64,000 bases of DNA from Przewalskia tangutica (GCA_029844215.1 JAQGDG010000264.1:151117-215116); one strand, 5' to 3'. Positions 48,915 through 62,400 are shown, numbered from the stretch's first letter. The notes: generated from the sequence alone by a model not told the origin. Numbers and translations: made by a program.

Positions 48915-50156
48915 CCTTGTGTCAATAACTTGATTGTATTGATTTGTGATAGTCTTGTAATACTTTCTTGTTGACTTGATAAGTAAACATGTTAGGATGC
49001 TACGTGAGTTAGTATCTTGTGATGTTTGTGTAAAGGGGTTTTCCCTTGTTGTGCTTAGGTTGTTTAACGATAAGTCGTTATGTTAGTATTATATCACCCG
49101 TGATTCCGTTAAGCTCGCCTCCGATGCGGGTAGACTCAAAGTGGTCTGGTGACCTATGATTCGAGAATACCTTACGCAGTCCAGGTTTACGCGAATCTGC
49201 GGGAGTTCCGTGTTAGCGGCGCTTTGTGGTAATGCGGTCATGTGGCTACGCGGACGGCGAGTCCAGACGCCGCCGGGAGTAGCTACCGATGGGAATACCT
49301 CGCGCGGCCATTGGAGTGGCCTACGCGGAGCTACGGAAGTTCGGGGCTGACGCGCATTAGATATCATGCGGCGAGTGGCCGCTTGATCATGCGACGTGCA
49401 GACAGATCTCATGATACGCTTTACGACCTTGTTTGTACCGTGGTTTTAGTAGTCGGCTATGCCTTCGCATTTACCCCGACGGTTTTATGATGACACGTAG
49501 GACACGTGTTCATGTATTCCTTAGTACTTTGATATCATAGATCGCCAAGCGATGAGGAAGGTATTCCACAGCATGATTGATGTTGTGGGCGTGAGACCCA
49601 TTCTTACATTTGAGTGATGACTTTGAGGCGTGAGTCCTCGACTTGACATGATCGCTATTTATCAGAATCGTAGTTTTGGTTATCATACATGTCTCCTCGC
49701 TTTATATAGACTACTATGATTTCATTTACGTGATTTTCGGCACATACTTGGTACTGTTGTACCGACCTTCTTCGGCCGCTATCATGCCGCAGTAGAGGTA
49801 CTCTTACCGCTTGATCCCCGCTCTTAGGATAACCGCTTCGTTGGAAAAGCTTCGCTTCTCCGAGGCTTAGCATTTTGGTACGGTTCCTCCGTTGTAGATA
49901 TTTGCATTCACGTATGGCGGCCCTGTCCCGCCATTGTTGTTTTAAACTCTGTGAGGTCTCAGACTGTTGTAAGGTTGGGATGAATCGCTCATTTTGGGGT
50001 ATTTATATACATATATGCCGAAAGACAACTTTTTCCTCTAAATCGTGTCTTATTTATACCGCTTCATATCTTCGTTGTTTTATATTCCGCTGATTTCTCG
50101 ATGTATGACTACTTGGGTGCCCGTAAGGCACCAAACACGCCCGAACGGTCGTGATA
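48915..50156 (+). mobile_element. R4 3' LTR, second segment
   Basis: It continues R4's LTR from 'ccttgtgtcaataacttgattg', collinear with 26868-28117, including the repeat block (about 49110-49380). It ends GGTCGTGATA (50156) and is followed by AGACC/GACC, the counterpart of GGACC at 15767. The end reads TA, not CA. Confidence 0.9.
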
Positions 50157-50160
50157 GACC

Positions 50161-50246
50161 CTCTAACGCATTTCTTTCCGTACTCGCTTATGCCTCCGCC
50201 GCAGCAACCCGCCTGGGCAAGGCGCACGGCGAGTCATGAGTAGAGT
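50161..50246 (+). pseudogene. gag: R3 interior resumed: gag start, cut by R7
   Basis: 'ctctaacgcatttctttcc' continues R3's leader after R4. The gag ATG at 50190 opens MPPPQQPAWARR and runs to 50246, where R7 inserts after 'tagagt'. R6, R9, R4, R5 and R8 gags open in a similar way (M-P-P/R...). The rest of R3 must lie beyond the window. Confidence 0.8.
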
Positions 50247-53039
50247 TGTCACGACCGACCTCAAGCTCACATCGGTGCCTCACCGCACCCATTTCAGAAA
50301 CATCGATAATAGCGTGAACATACACAAATGATAAAATGCTTAAACATAAAAATAACCACAAAGAAGCCGATAAGGCCACCTTCCGTAAAATATACGAATG
50401 TAACAAGACATTTTTTTTTTTCTTTACAACCCAATCCACAATGTGACTACGGACCTAAGAATAATAACTCAAGTGACAGGGCCCGCCGTACCCTGAATGT
50501 ACAACAACCGACAATACCGTGGATAAGCCTCCAATAAAGGAGCTTCTCAACAAATTGAACAATGATCCTAAGAGCGAGGATTAGCAACTCAGACACTGCG
50601 GCGTGAACGCAGCCTCCGAAGAGGTCGACAACATGTACCAAATATGTGAAACTGAAATCAGTAATGAAATCATAAGTCTAAAATAAAATCGAGACAGTAT
50701 GATAACAAAATTACGACATACAAGGCCTTACTAACAATGAGAGTAAATCAAGAGAATACGTACAACATCACAATAGGAGACTCCCGATCATATCATGGGT
50801 AGCGAACCCCTAGAAACAGGTGGTATAACGTCTTGGGGGTTTCTACCCCTCATTTATACTCTTACCCTGAAGCAGGTGGTATAACGTCTTGGGGGTTTTC
50901 CCCTCATTTATACTCTTACCCTGAATAAGGTAATAAAGCAGGTGGTATAATGTCTTGGGTGCTTACCCCTCACTTATACTCTTATCCTGGAGAAGGTGGT
51001 ATAGCGTCTTGGTGGTCTGCCCCTCACTTTTACCCTATCTCAAACAGGTCGTCATACAATAAATAAGCAAGTTAGAAATCCCCCTAACTTCTTATTAGTC
51101 TTATTCATCCACACTCTTATTTTAGTTCACTCAAGGCACTAATATGTTATTATAAATCCGGGAGTTTAACCCAAAGTACTACGTACTTCTAACCTTTTGA
51201 AAATGACTCATTTTCATATAAAACTTCCAAGATACTATAAACCGTAGTATCAAGTCAAAATTTCTTTTCAAGACAAGTCACAATACCTTTAGAAATAAAG
51301 TTAGGTTTCTAAATCAAGTGACTCCTTTTCTTATTAAAATCTTAGGCAATTGATGCCTTAAAATCAATTTGTCTTTCATTAAATCAAGTCATTTATCATA
51401 CTTAAATTACTTAGAGTAAACCACTCTTTTTAACTTTCCATAAAGCTATTATAACCAACTTCTCATAAAGCCATTATACTAGCTTTATACATTAGCAACT
51501 TACATACTTCTTTATAACCAAGAGACTTAAACTTTCCAACAAAACAAGTATCAAAAATACTTTCAACATACTTAAAGTCTCTTAACTTTGCAAACCAAGG
51601 TATCCTTAATATTTAAACAAGTGAGTTAACTCCACTCAACCAACTCGACATTCTTAAAATAAGCCAAGGATATCAAATGGACCTAGATTGTCAAAATTGT
51701 GTCGCCTACCGTACTATACATTTACAACCTATTCATGCTCAAGAGATAAGAAAGTTCCACATACCTCTTGGTTTAATCCACTTGTTAAATCCAATTCTGC
51801 ACATAGTATGTCAACCTATAATGACCATAGTACGCCTATTAAATTCTAGTTTCAATCGTAGAATATTCCAAGTGCAAAGTCACTAAATTCTACGGAAAAT
51901 CGAATGACTTCTTTGTTTCTACCACTTTGCCACCTTTTCAAGGCCGAATACAATAACCAAACACGCCACATTTAAGGCCCAAACAATGCAATCAACAATA
52001 GGGATTACACGCCTACTAGGCGTGTAAAATTCCCACAAACGATATCAAATTAATACAACTTACTAGGCCAATTCGCAAACGTGAAGTACTACAACATCAA
52101 TTCTTATCCAATTTCCATTTCTGATCCAAGTTATTAGCCTAACATGATATCAAGTCGCAATCGATTATAACTACTATAATCTCCAAGTAATTAACATGCG
52201 GCGATTCTAATAACGACCAATTTGTAATCCAACTTCACATGGCTTACATTACATTTCGGATTCTAAGGCTCTGGCAATCCATAATACTTATAAACTTCAA
52301 CACATATCACATGATCACTAATAACTTATCATAACACGTAAATCTTCAATTACAAAAGTAAAATGAAGGTTATACCTCAATTAGCCCAAATATGATCCAA
52401 GATCACAAGTCGCTTCCCATAGCAACTTTAGCTCCTCCTTTGACGCTTCAATCCGCCTCCAAGCAACCCTAAGCTCATGAATAACTCATCTTCAAGTTCC
52501 CACTTCAAAGTTGGATAACTCTTAGGTTTTCGCCTTGCGACTAACCCAAAACTATCTTTTCCGAGATTTTTCTATTGAGATATGCTTACAATACCCTTAG
52601 GTACCTTGGTTTAAAGTGGGAGATTATTGGACAACAAACAAAAAATTCCTTTGAAACCATGCCAATGGTGAGCTCCCAAGAGCAAGAACAAGTTTTTCAA
52701 TTTTTTTCTAAGTGTGGAATGACAAAGTCTTGCTACTAGTATACTTAAATAACACAAGGAAGGGTCAAGATTAAAACAAATGGATGGCTTGGATACATTT
52801 CACATGGATCTTGCCAGTGCCGCCCTCGACCTTAGTCAACAATGTCAAGCTCTAGCTTTAGCAAGACTTGGATATTTAAATTATGGTCAAATGACCATTC
52901 TAACCATGCCATTTTCATCCAAGACCATTAAGGGGGGGTGACGCGTGTCGCCCTCCCGTTCGTCGCAACATTTCGTTTTCCGACAATTTCCAAAATTCCG
53001 ATAAATTCTTACTGCCTCGAATCTTAACATTTGAGTTCT
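50247..53039 (-). mobile_element. R7: 3' LTR of a minus-strand element (interrupted by R8)
   Basis: TGTCACGACCG at 50247, followed by LTR sequence of the R1/R2 type ('gccgataaggccaccttccg', 'ctttccataaagctattat', 'tcttaacatttgagttctta'). It breaks at 53039, about 60 bp short of the expected LTR edge judging from R2 (12060-12121). The remainder and R7's interior lie beyond the window. Confidence 0.85.
50815..51040 (-). repeat. Tandem repeats in R7 LTR (54-66 bp unit)
   Basis: TGGTATAACGTCTTGGGGGT-type units start at 50821, 50877, 50943 and 50997. Each continues 'acccctca.ttatactctta'. The unit is unrelated by eye to the repeat block at the same place in R2. Confidence 0.9.
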
Positions 53040-56000
53040 TATCACGACCGAACCCGTTCGTGATCGTGCCATACCCGGCACCCAAGTAGACATACATCGT
53101 AGTAATCGCGGAATATAAACAAGACATGAAATAAAAAGCTTTATCGAGAAAAGCTACCTTTCGCGTATGTATATATAAACTTGAATAGCGATATCCCCTT
53201 TACAAACCCCGCCACAACAAAGATTGGCTGCACTTCTAAGAATGATAACAACAATGGCGACGTGGCCCGCCATACCCGAACGTAAATACCTACAACGACA
53301 GGATCAGACGATCGATAAGCTCCGAGAAACGAGCTTCCTAAAACGTCAATCGTGATCTAGGCGAGGATCGACGATCGTGTACTTCTACTGCGGCGTGAAC
53401 GGCCCCGAATGGGTCGATAACAGTACCAAGTATGTGAAATCAGAAATCAAGTAAAATCAAAGTATTTAAAACCATTTGCAAATACAACAAGTTCAACTGC
53501 ACATAGTGCCACAACATAAACAAGAGCAAGGTAGATAAACTATAACAGGTATTTTCTAGGCCGCGAATGATCGAAGCAAAGCCAATCGCCCATAGTATCA
53601 TTATGCGTGCCTAATCATGTACTTCCCGCAGCCCGCATAGGTCACACACATACCGCATTTAGGTATTCTCGCGACGGGGTAGCTAACCCGGTAGACTCCT
53701 CGACTCATGATCCGCATAGCCTCAATAGACCGCGTAGTCACGCATCGCGATAGGGCATCCTCGACGGGATAAACACCGAATGATCAATCTCGAGCATACC
53801 GCTGCTCGCATAGTCAAATAGACCGCATGCCGTATAGACCGCGTCGGTGTGGCAAGCCCCGTATAACAAGTCGGGGTATGTGATATAATAACATAACAAA
53901 TTATCGTTAAACAACATAAGCACAACAAGGAAACCCTTTACACAAACATCACTGTATACTAACACACGTAGATCCTAACATGTTTACTTATCAAATCAAC
54001 AAGCCTTAAGCCACTTGACACACACAACAAATCCAACACAATCAAGTTATTCACACAAGGTACTTTCTACTTTATGTTAACAATTTCGGGTTTTTATCCC
54101 CAAAGTACTTCATACATTAACTCTTTAAAAGATCCGTTTCTTTCACAAAAGTCACACAATACGTAGTATTAAAATAGAGTGACTTATCTTCTTAAGTAAA
54201 TCAAACACTTCTCTTTGTAAAAATCAAGTAACAACATTCTTTTCCAAACGTTCAAGTTTGCCTAATTTCAAATACTCAAGTTTCTCATTTTTGAAAGTTT
54301 TCATAGTTCATAGTTTTAATTACTTAATGATGTAATTCTCCTTTAAAACAATTTGAGAAACATATACCTTATATGTGAGTAGGTTATTCTTGTCTATAAC
54401 AATCCTATTAACGCAGCCATGATCTAGGAAATGTAAGATCATTGTGTCTCATCTTAGCTTATGCGGATGGAGGTTTCTACTGGTTTTAATAATACTTAAT
54501 TAGTCAATACATTTCCTTTATTAACGCCGCGGTGGTTTGTTCGATACTTATTCGATTTAAAATCGATGAAACATTATTCCTTTTAAAACCGGTACTCATT
54601 ACTCACGAATGAGGTTTCACACAAAATTCATATTAATTCAAGTCTCTTATCTTTTAAGATCAAGTCTCTTAACTTCTAAAATTAATAAACCATTCTTTTT
54701 ATCTCTCTTAAGTCGTTATACCTAACTTCCCATAAAGCTAGTATAACTCTTAAGCTTTTAAAACCAAGTATTACTCTTCTTTCAAAAAGGTTTCTTAATT
54801 CTTTAAACACTTCGGTCTTATTATTCGGGCTTAAGTCAAAGACATTGCCGTAAAACTACGTTCGGTTAACACACGACGTCTACCGTACTATATATATATT
54901 CTTTTTAAAAATATCATGCTCAAGAGGATAGAAGAATCACATACCGCGACGATTATCGATTATCAACAAATAGCTCCAAATCGTAATCCCGCTAGCCTTT
55001 TCACTTCTTCGAGTAGAATACGCTACTCGCAAAGCATTTCACCCTATAATGGTCATACAAGTCTATCAACGTCTAGACTACTCAGAAATAATTCTAGATA
55101 CTGATTCCTTTATTCTACGGAAAATCACAGACTTCCATACCCGCCAAACTACACAAGTTCATCAGAATACAGTCCTATGTAAGTACAGTTTAGTCTTCTT
55201 CTTTAATATCCTTCTATGTATCTTATATTCATTTCTATACTACTATAGTATGTAATTTCCAATTACAATAGAAGGTCAGTAGTATTTACCTCGATAAGCC
55301 CAAAATTATCCAAGTTTAATGTCGATCCTGAGCAACGTTTAGCTCCTATTCAGATGCTCCATTCGCCTCCCGAAACCCTTAGAAGTTCTACACAACTTCT
55401 ACTTAACACTTCAACCGACTATGAAGATTTTCCTTAGGGTTTCGTTTTGTGGCTAAAGGAAGTATAATAGTATTTCTGGGTTTTTAGTATAGGTGTAACC
55501 TTGGAATACTACAAGGTATTTGGGAATAGTAACAATACTTGGAGAGTATTTTTCTACCAAGAGGGGGGGGGTATTTACGAGAACACTACTAGGTGGGGTA
55601 GGTTTGCCAAGGCTCACAAAGGGGAGGGTTTCGCTAGCTTAACTAGGAAGGGGAGGTGCTCTCTAGAGCTCTCAGAGAGGGGAAGGATTTCAAGACTTAG
55701 AAAACATTTTGTGGATGAAGAAGTTCATCAACTAAGGGGGTATTTATAGGCCAACCAATGGCCAAGATCAAGACAAGTGGGGTGCAAGTGTAGGGTGAGG
55801 ATTTATCCATGTGTCCTTATCCATCTACTACACAAAATATCCTACCTAACCCTTGACCAAAAGAAAGCACAAAAAACGTGCAAGGAAAGCCCTCCCAATG
55901 TCGTCCACTTGAGGGACAAGTGTCACCCTCTCGTTGGTCCAAAATATTTCATCTCTCGAAAAAATCCGCAAAAATAATAAATGACATAGCCGTATTTTTC

Positions 56001-56138
56001 CCTTCGCAAAGTTTGGAAAACGTTTCGTCGGAAAACGATTCTTTTTGTGTGTTGTGCACAAAATTTTCAGTCCTTGCCTAACTTAAGGCTTAAACTTTTA
56101 TCGCACGCCTCACGCATATACTGAAATACGGTATAACA
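53040..56138 (-). mobile_element. R8: 3' LTR
   Basis: TATCACGACCG (53040) to GGTATAACA (56138), 3.1 kb. On the minus strand it has a TATA box (55741-55749), telo-box (55432-55442), the conserved splice-donor-like block and a repeat-rich block (about 53600-53880). It is the same LTR family as R3, R4, R5 and R9. Confidence 0.9.
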
Positions 56139-56170
56139 TTCTCCTCCTTAGAAACATTCGTCCGAATGTT
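56139..56170 (-). other. R8 polypurine tract and hairpin
   Basis: The complement of 'ttctcctcctta' abuts the LTR. AACATTCG (56153-56160) and CGAATGTT (56163-56170) form the same 8-bp stem as in R1, R4 and R6. Confidence 0.87.
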
Positions 56171-57829
56171 CCTTCTCAAGACAGATAACGATCAAGTTCC
56201 TCATAGCTTAACGGTTTGCAAATGCCACACATAGCCACGAAAACACGCGCAAATACTTACATCCAAGTCCACGAGGAATCACCTCTATCATTAAAAAACT
56301 CCCACCCAAGGGCTAAAAGATACTCCTTCGCGCCTTCACTTTACAAAAGAAAAGATCACATCTACGTTCTAACACATGCTCGCTTCTTCCCTTACTGTCG
56401 TACCGCTTCTCGTGACACTCGAACTCTTTCTCATAACTTACCACATTCCTGCCACGCTTGGTTTCAAAACTCGGGTTACTACCTCAACTTGGTCATCATT
56501 AATCGAGAATACTCTGGATGGATCTCCGATACTCTTCCAACATAGCAACATGAAAGACGACGTCGCTCCTACGCCGGATGGCAATGCCAACTTATAGGCA
56601 ACCCGCCTATTCTTCACATAACCTGAAAAGGCCCAAAGTAACTCAGGCTAAGTTTCCTCTGTTTCCAAAACTCGTCACACCCTTTCCAGGGTGGTACCTT
56701 CAAGAAGACCCACCGGCAACCTGAACTCCAAGCATCGTCGCCGATTATCCGCACGACTTACGGTGACTCGAGCTGCGATAACCTCTTACGGATAAGCTTC
56801 ACCCTATCCACATCCTGCCGAAACAAGTATGAACCAACTATCGAACCTTGCCAACCTCGAACCAATCGGACAACTTACACTTCCGCCGCACAAGGCGTCA
56901 TAAGCGACATTCGAATCGAAATGGTATCTATTAAAACACTCCTCAGCAGAGGCAACCATCCTCGCGGCTACCTGAAATCCAAACACTAGCCCGAGCGAAT
57001 GCGTCATCGAGACTCACTTTGAGTTTCTAACCCTGCCTGGTAAAACTTCCAGAAAAAGAAATAGCCATAACCTGGGCTTCACTGTCTGTCATAAGGGAAA
57101 GTAGGTACCTCGTGCAGCCTTACAACCTTCCTGATATAACATCTCGCATAACCCTCTGCCGAGTAAACGGTCTTGACTAAAAGACAAGATGGGCTGACCT
57201 CATCGCCCGACCATCGGGTCGAACGCGTCCACGAACTCGTCCCATTTGGTTAACTAAACTTGGGCCTAACACCCTCGTGACCCTATCACAAAGCGGGACC
57301 ACCACAACCGACCCCACCACAAAACAGTCGCGGTTGACCCGGTGGTCCTCAACGACCCGCCATCGCCAAGAAAACTCTTGTTCCCCGATCCGGAACAATC
57401 TCACTAATCAAGTCACGAAAAACCTAGTGGTTTTCTTAGCTCAACTACCCTCTTTCATTTCATACCACTCAGGGATTTATCACACAAACATATCTCACGT
57501 GTACTATGCACTCGATAAGGTCAAACCTAAAATACATCTTTTACTCGAGATGGCCTCGCTCTGGGTCTCTACGTATAAAACTCTAAGGCTCACACTTTCC
57601 TTATCCCAATCTTACCTTTTAACCAACCATGATTCCTAACATAACACTTAAGATACACTTAACTTATCACACATACTAATCTCTAGAGGGTTAAAGATAT
57701 ACCTGTATCTACTGCTTTACTACCCTTAGTCGTTTTAATCTATCCTGCCCTGTTGGGCGCATAGCTAAGGAAGGTGACGAACTAGCCACGATCACGAAGG
57801 CGTGAGTCTCTATATCCGCGCCACCTGCA

Positions 57830-58721
57830 ATCGGACAAATTTCTCGCAAATGGCCACACTGTCCGCAAAGTAAAACAAGCCAGAAAGAAGTGCGACGCTC
57901 TCCACAATGACACTTACCACTACGGCCACACCGGTGGGGTGGCCTCCTCAGCTAACACCCTTTCCTCTCCGAACTCACGAGAATCGCAGCGATGGTGGTG
58001 AGTCCTCCTACTAGGATATCCTTCGACACTGCCCTGACGCACCGCCGGTAAAGCGAGCACCAACAAAGCGACATTCCGGGATGGCGTGCGCCCATTGTGT
58101 AATCGAGGAAAATCAATCGGCCGGCCGGAACCTATGTATATTTGTGAGCGGAAGCCACGAGCTCTGACCAACTCTGGCATACCTCGAACGTCCTGAAGTT
58201 TGTGGAGGACCACTCTGCACTGGCGGACGCGCATATCAGTCTGTTGGTGAGATGATTCGCCTCGAAAGTTACCAAAGGACCTTGCTGTCCTGGCCCTCTT
58301 CTACTGATCTTGGTTAACCCGTCGATATTTACGTTTCTTGGCCTGCTGCGCATAAGCCCGCATACGAACCATGCTCGAGCTCCGATCAAGAGCTACTTTC
58401 TTGCACAACCTCTCTTAAATAGTCATCAAGACCCGATGATAAATCGATACCTAAAATACTCTCTGGTTGCTAACTCCTAGCTAGTAAAGGTTGCCTCTTT
58501 GCAATCTATTCTTTCTGCATCGTCGGCCCGAAGGTTCAAGTCTCGTGGTCGCGATGGGCTAGCTGCCGCTGCGTGCTAAACTTCTTTGAAATTTGGTGGC
58601 GTTGCGGAACTCCCGAATAAAGCACCACGGTGATGATTGGGCTGTGCCTCGTAACCCTTCGAACTCTACTGCGGCTCCGCCGTACGCTTGCCGCTTCAGG
58701 CGGGTTGCCTACGCGAGGCAT
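57830..58721 (-). pseudogene. gag: R8 gag remnant
   Basis: The minus-strand start at 58721 opens MPRVGNPPEAASVRR and stays open to 58536. In a shifted frame FREFRNATKF parallels MREFRDIAK in R4. At about 57840-57950 the zinc-knuckle-like segments CGRSGKCHCGE and CGQCGHLRE are readable. The middle is frame-broken. Like R4 and R5, gag is the only recognisable gene. Confidence 0.68.
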
Positions 58722-58928
58722 AGCGGTAAGGGAAAGAAATACGTTAGAGGGTCCAACTTATAACATGGCTCTAAGGCACGATCTCTGCGAGTCGCGAAGA
58801 ATGGAAACCAATCCTAAATATTTTATAGCCTCACGATTATTGGTGTGGTGCACAACACACCGATAATCGAACTTCACTAGATCGATCCGCAGACACTTTC
58901 CGAGGATTAAGCGCTCTGATACCACTTT

Positions 58929-59443
58929 TGTCATGACGAACCAGAGCGTGGCGGTGTCTTACCCCGCACCCAAGTAGACATACATCGAGTAATCGTGGAA
59001 TATAAAACAAGACATGAAATAAAAGCAGTTTATCGAGAAAAGTCGCTTTTCGGCATATGTATATATAAACTTGAGCGATATCCCCTTTACAAACCACGCC
59101 ACAACGGATTCACTGCACTCTAAGAATGATGTAACAACAATGGCGGACAGGCCTGCCATACCACGAGCGTAAATACCTACAACGACGGTGGATGCGATAA
59201 GCCTCCGAGAAACGGAGCTTCAAACGCTCAAGCGTGATCCTTGGGCGGGATCGGCAGCGGGTGTACTTACGGCATGAGCGCATCGAAGAAGTCGATATAA
59301 CAGTACCAAGTATGTGAAAGCGTAAAATGCTGAAGTAAAATCAAAGTATTTAAAACCATTTTGCAAATACAGCCAATCGCACATAGTGCCTGACATAAAC
59401 AAGAGCAAGGTAAATAAAGCGTAACGGTCTTTCTAGGCGCGAA
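58929..59443 (-). mobile_element. R8 5' LTR, first segment (interrupted by R9)
   Basis: TGTCATGAC at 58929 begins LTR sequence collinear with 53040-53565 ('cagtaccaagtatgtgaaa', 'aaacaagagcaaggta'). It breaks at 59443 where R9 starts. The last five bases, GCGAA, are the expected target duplication. Confidence 0.87.
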
Positions 59444-62400
59444 TGTTATACCCGTATTTCCGAGTATATACGTGAGGCGACGTATACAATTTGAGCCTTA
59501 AAGTGGCATAGGTTCAATTTGTGCATAACTACCAAAGAGTCATTTTTAAAAAGCGTTTCCACGACTTCGTAGGGAAAATTCGGCTATGTCATTTAAAATT
59601 TTTGCGGATTTTTAGAGATCGAAACATTTTGGACCAACGAGAAAGCGACACTTGTCACCCTCTAATTGGAGCACGTTTTTGGGCGGATTGAATGAAAGGG
59701 TCAAGGAGTTGGTAGGATATTTTGTGCAAGTTGTGTGGTAGATGGATAAGGTGCACGTGGCTTAATCCTAGCCCTACACTTGCCTAACACTTGGCTTGAT
59801 CTTGGCCATTGGTTGGCCTTTGCTTGACCTATAAATACTTAGTTGATGAACTTTCTTCATCCAAAATCTTTTCTAAGTGTTAAAAATCCTCCCCTTTAGT
59901 GTTGAGTTCGCCCAACTCTCCCCTCCTTTGAGAGTCTTGGAGGGCCTCCCCTCCCTGTGGTGCCCTAGCCAGGGTACCCCAACTTTGTTGTCTCGTATAA
60001 ATACCCCCTTTTGTGGTATAGAAATACTCTCCTAGTAGTGTTTAATTCCCAAATACCTTGGCCCAAATACCTTGTAGTATTCCCAAGGTTACACTTACAA
60101 AAGCCCAGAAATACTATTATACTTCCTTTAGCCAATAAGCGAAACCCTAAGGAAATCTTCATTGTTAGTTGAAGTTATAAGTAGAAGTTAGAACTTCTAA
60201 GGGTTTCTTGGATCGGATTGGAGCGCACGGGTAGAGCTAAACCTTGCTCGGGATCGACGTTTAAACTCGGATAATTTTGGGCTTATCGAGGTAAACACTC
60301 GCTGACCTTACATTGTAATTGGAAATTACATGTTGTAGAGTATATAGTTAAGTATACTATATATAGAACTGAACTTAGTTGTGCGGCAATGTCTTTGACT
60401 TAAGCTTTGAATAATACTTACAGCGATGTCTTGCGACTTAAGCCTGAATTTTAAGAAGGAAGCTGACTGTAATTACATGGGATTGTATTGATGAGCTTGT
60501 GTAGCATTCTTGTGTAGTAGAATTGTACACGTCAGGTTAGGCGTGTTAACCCCTGGTTGGCTTGGTAGCCTCGATAAAGGAGAGATTCTGACTGGCTATG
60601 GGGAGGTGTCGCGAATTTTCTACGTAGAATATTCTACATTGAGATCTAAAGATATTAATAGGCGCTTTGTGGCCTCTATAGGTTGTAGTACTACGTGTGG
60701 AGTGATCTGCTTGGAGAGTGTGAGCGGTTTGAGGTACTTGGGCGTTTTGCTGTTAGTCGATACTGTCATGCGAGGTATGTGAACCTCTTCCTATCTGTTC
60801 TAGCATGATATGTGTATAACTATGTAGTGCGGTGACGTCATGTGTTAAATGTATTTGATTGTCTTTAAACATAAAAGTGTTATAACGGCTTTATGGGAAG
60901 TTGGTTATAACGACTTCATGTAAATGAGAAATGCTTTGTGGTTTTAAAGATAAGCGATTTGACTTATAACCGAGCTTGATGTAAAAGAACGAAGTATTCT
61001 AAAAGATTAAGAAACCTTTTTGAAAGAAGTGTATACTTGGTTTGAAAACATAAAAGTTATACGACTTTATGAGAAGTTAGGTGTAACGCCTAAGAGAGAT
61101 AAAACAATGGTTTAATGGTTTAGAAGTAAAGAGACTTATTCTTAAAAGATAAGAGACTTGACTTAATATGGATGTTTGTGTGAAACCTCATTCGTGAGTA
61201 ATGAGTACTTGGTTTTTGGAAGGAATAATGTTTTACTGATTTCGGAAATCAGAATGTGTATCGACAAACCACTGCAGCGTTAATAAAGGGAAATGTATTG
61301 AATAATTAAGTATTATTAAAACCAGTAGAAACCTCCATCTGCATAGAAGCTAAGATGAGACAAAATGATATTACATTTCTAGATCATGGCTGCTAAGAAG
61401 ATTGATTATGAACAAGGATAACCTACTCGCCTAAGGCATATGTTACTCAATTGTTTTAAAAGAGATTAAGACATTGAACTATGAACTTTTCAAAAAAGAG
61501 ACTTGTGTATTTGAAATTAGGCAAACTGGAACTTTAGGAAAAAGAAAGGCATTGTGTTGTCTTAAAATGGTTTAAAACATAAGGTGTATAACAAATTTAT
61601 GGGAAGTTGGTTATAACGACCTTATGAAAACAAAAGAAAGGTTTTATCATTGGGTTTAATGTGGTAACTTGACTTTAAAAAGAAAAGTGTTTTGGTCAAA
61701 AAAAAAAAGGCATGGTGTTGCCTTAATTTGGTTTTAAAAAAGGAAAGTATGGAAGTTGTTTTGGTCTACTTAAAAGATATAAGTCACTCTATTTTTATAC
61801 TACGGGTATCGGGTGACTTTTAGAAAAGGATTTGATCTCTTTAAAAGGAATTTAACGTCGTAGTACTTTAGGAGTTAAAACCGGACTTTGGCATAAAATG
61901 AAAGTACTTTGAGTTGTGTATAACTTGCTATGCTTGTTGTTGTGAAACTTGCCTATCTTTGTTGATGTGAAACTTGCCTATGCTTGTTGTTGTGAAACAC
62001 GCCTATCTTGTTGTGATAGCCTTTGTTGTGCAAGATTGTGTTTCTATACTACCGCGTCTCGATGGAGGGTCGGTTGACTTGTTGAGAACTTACTTGGGCG
62101 TCACGGTGGCGGAGAAATTCCGCGCATGCGTTTATTGATAGTGTTACTTTTGTTAAATCACTTTGGACATCTTGACACGACGCGTAGCGCGGGTATGCTT
62201 CACTTTGATTACCGCGTTGTTGTCTTATTGTTTCCCTTTGGACATATCGTGGCGACGCGTAGCGCCGTATGCTTCCATTTGGAATCTTTGTCTTATTGTT
62301 TCCACTGGACCATCGACACGTCGTAGCGCTGCGGGTATCTTCCATTTGGAATGTTGTCTTATTTGTTCCTTTGGACATACCGACACGATCGTAAGCGCAT

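Larger units (their letters stand above)
56139..58928 (-). mobile_element. R8 interior (gag-only type, 2.79 kb)
   Basis: It runs from a perfect primer site (58913-58924, GCTCTGATACCA on +) to the hairpin and purine tract (56139-56170). It contains gag (57830-58721), the conserved segment at about 57240-57340 also found in R1, R4 and R5, and a stretch at about 56760-56880 resembling the integrase C-terminal part of R6 and R4 30020-30120. I see no protease, RT catalytic motif or RNase H. Confidence 0.8.
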
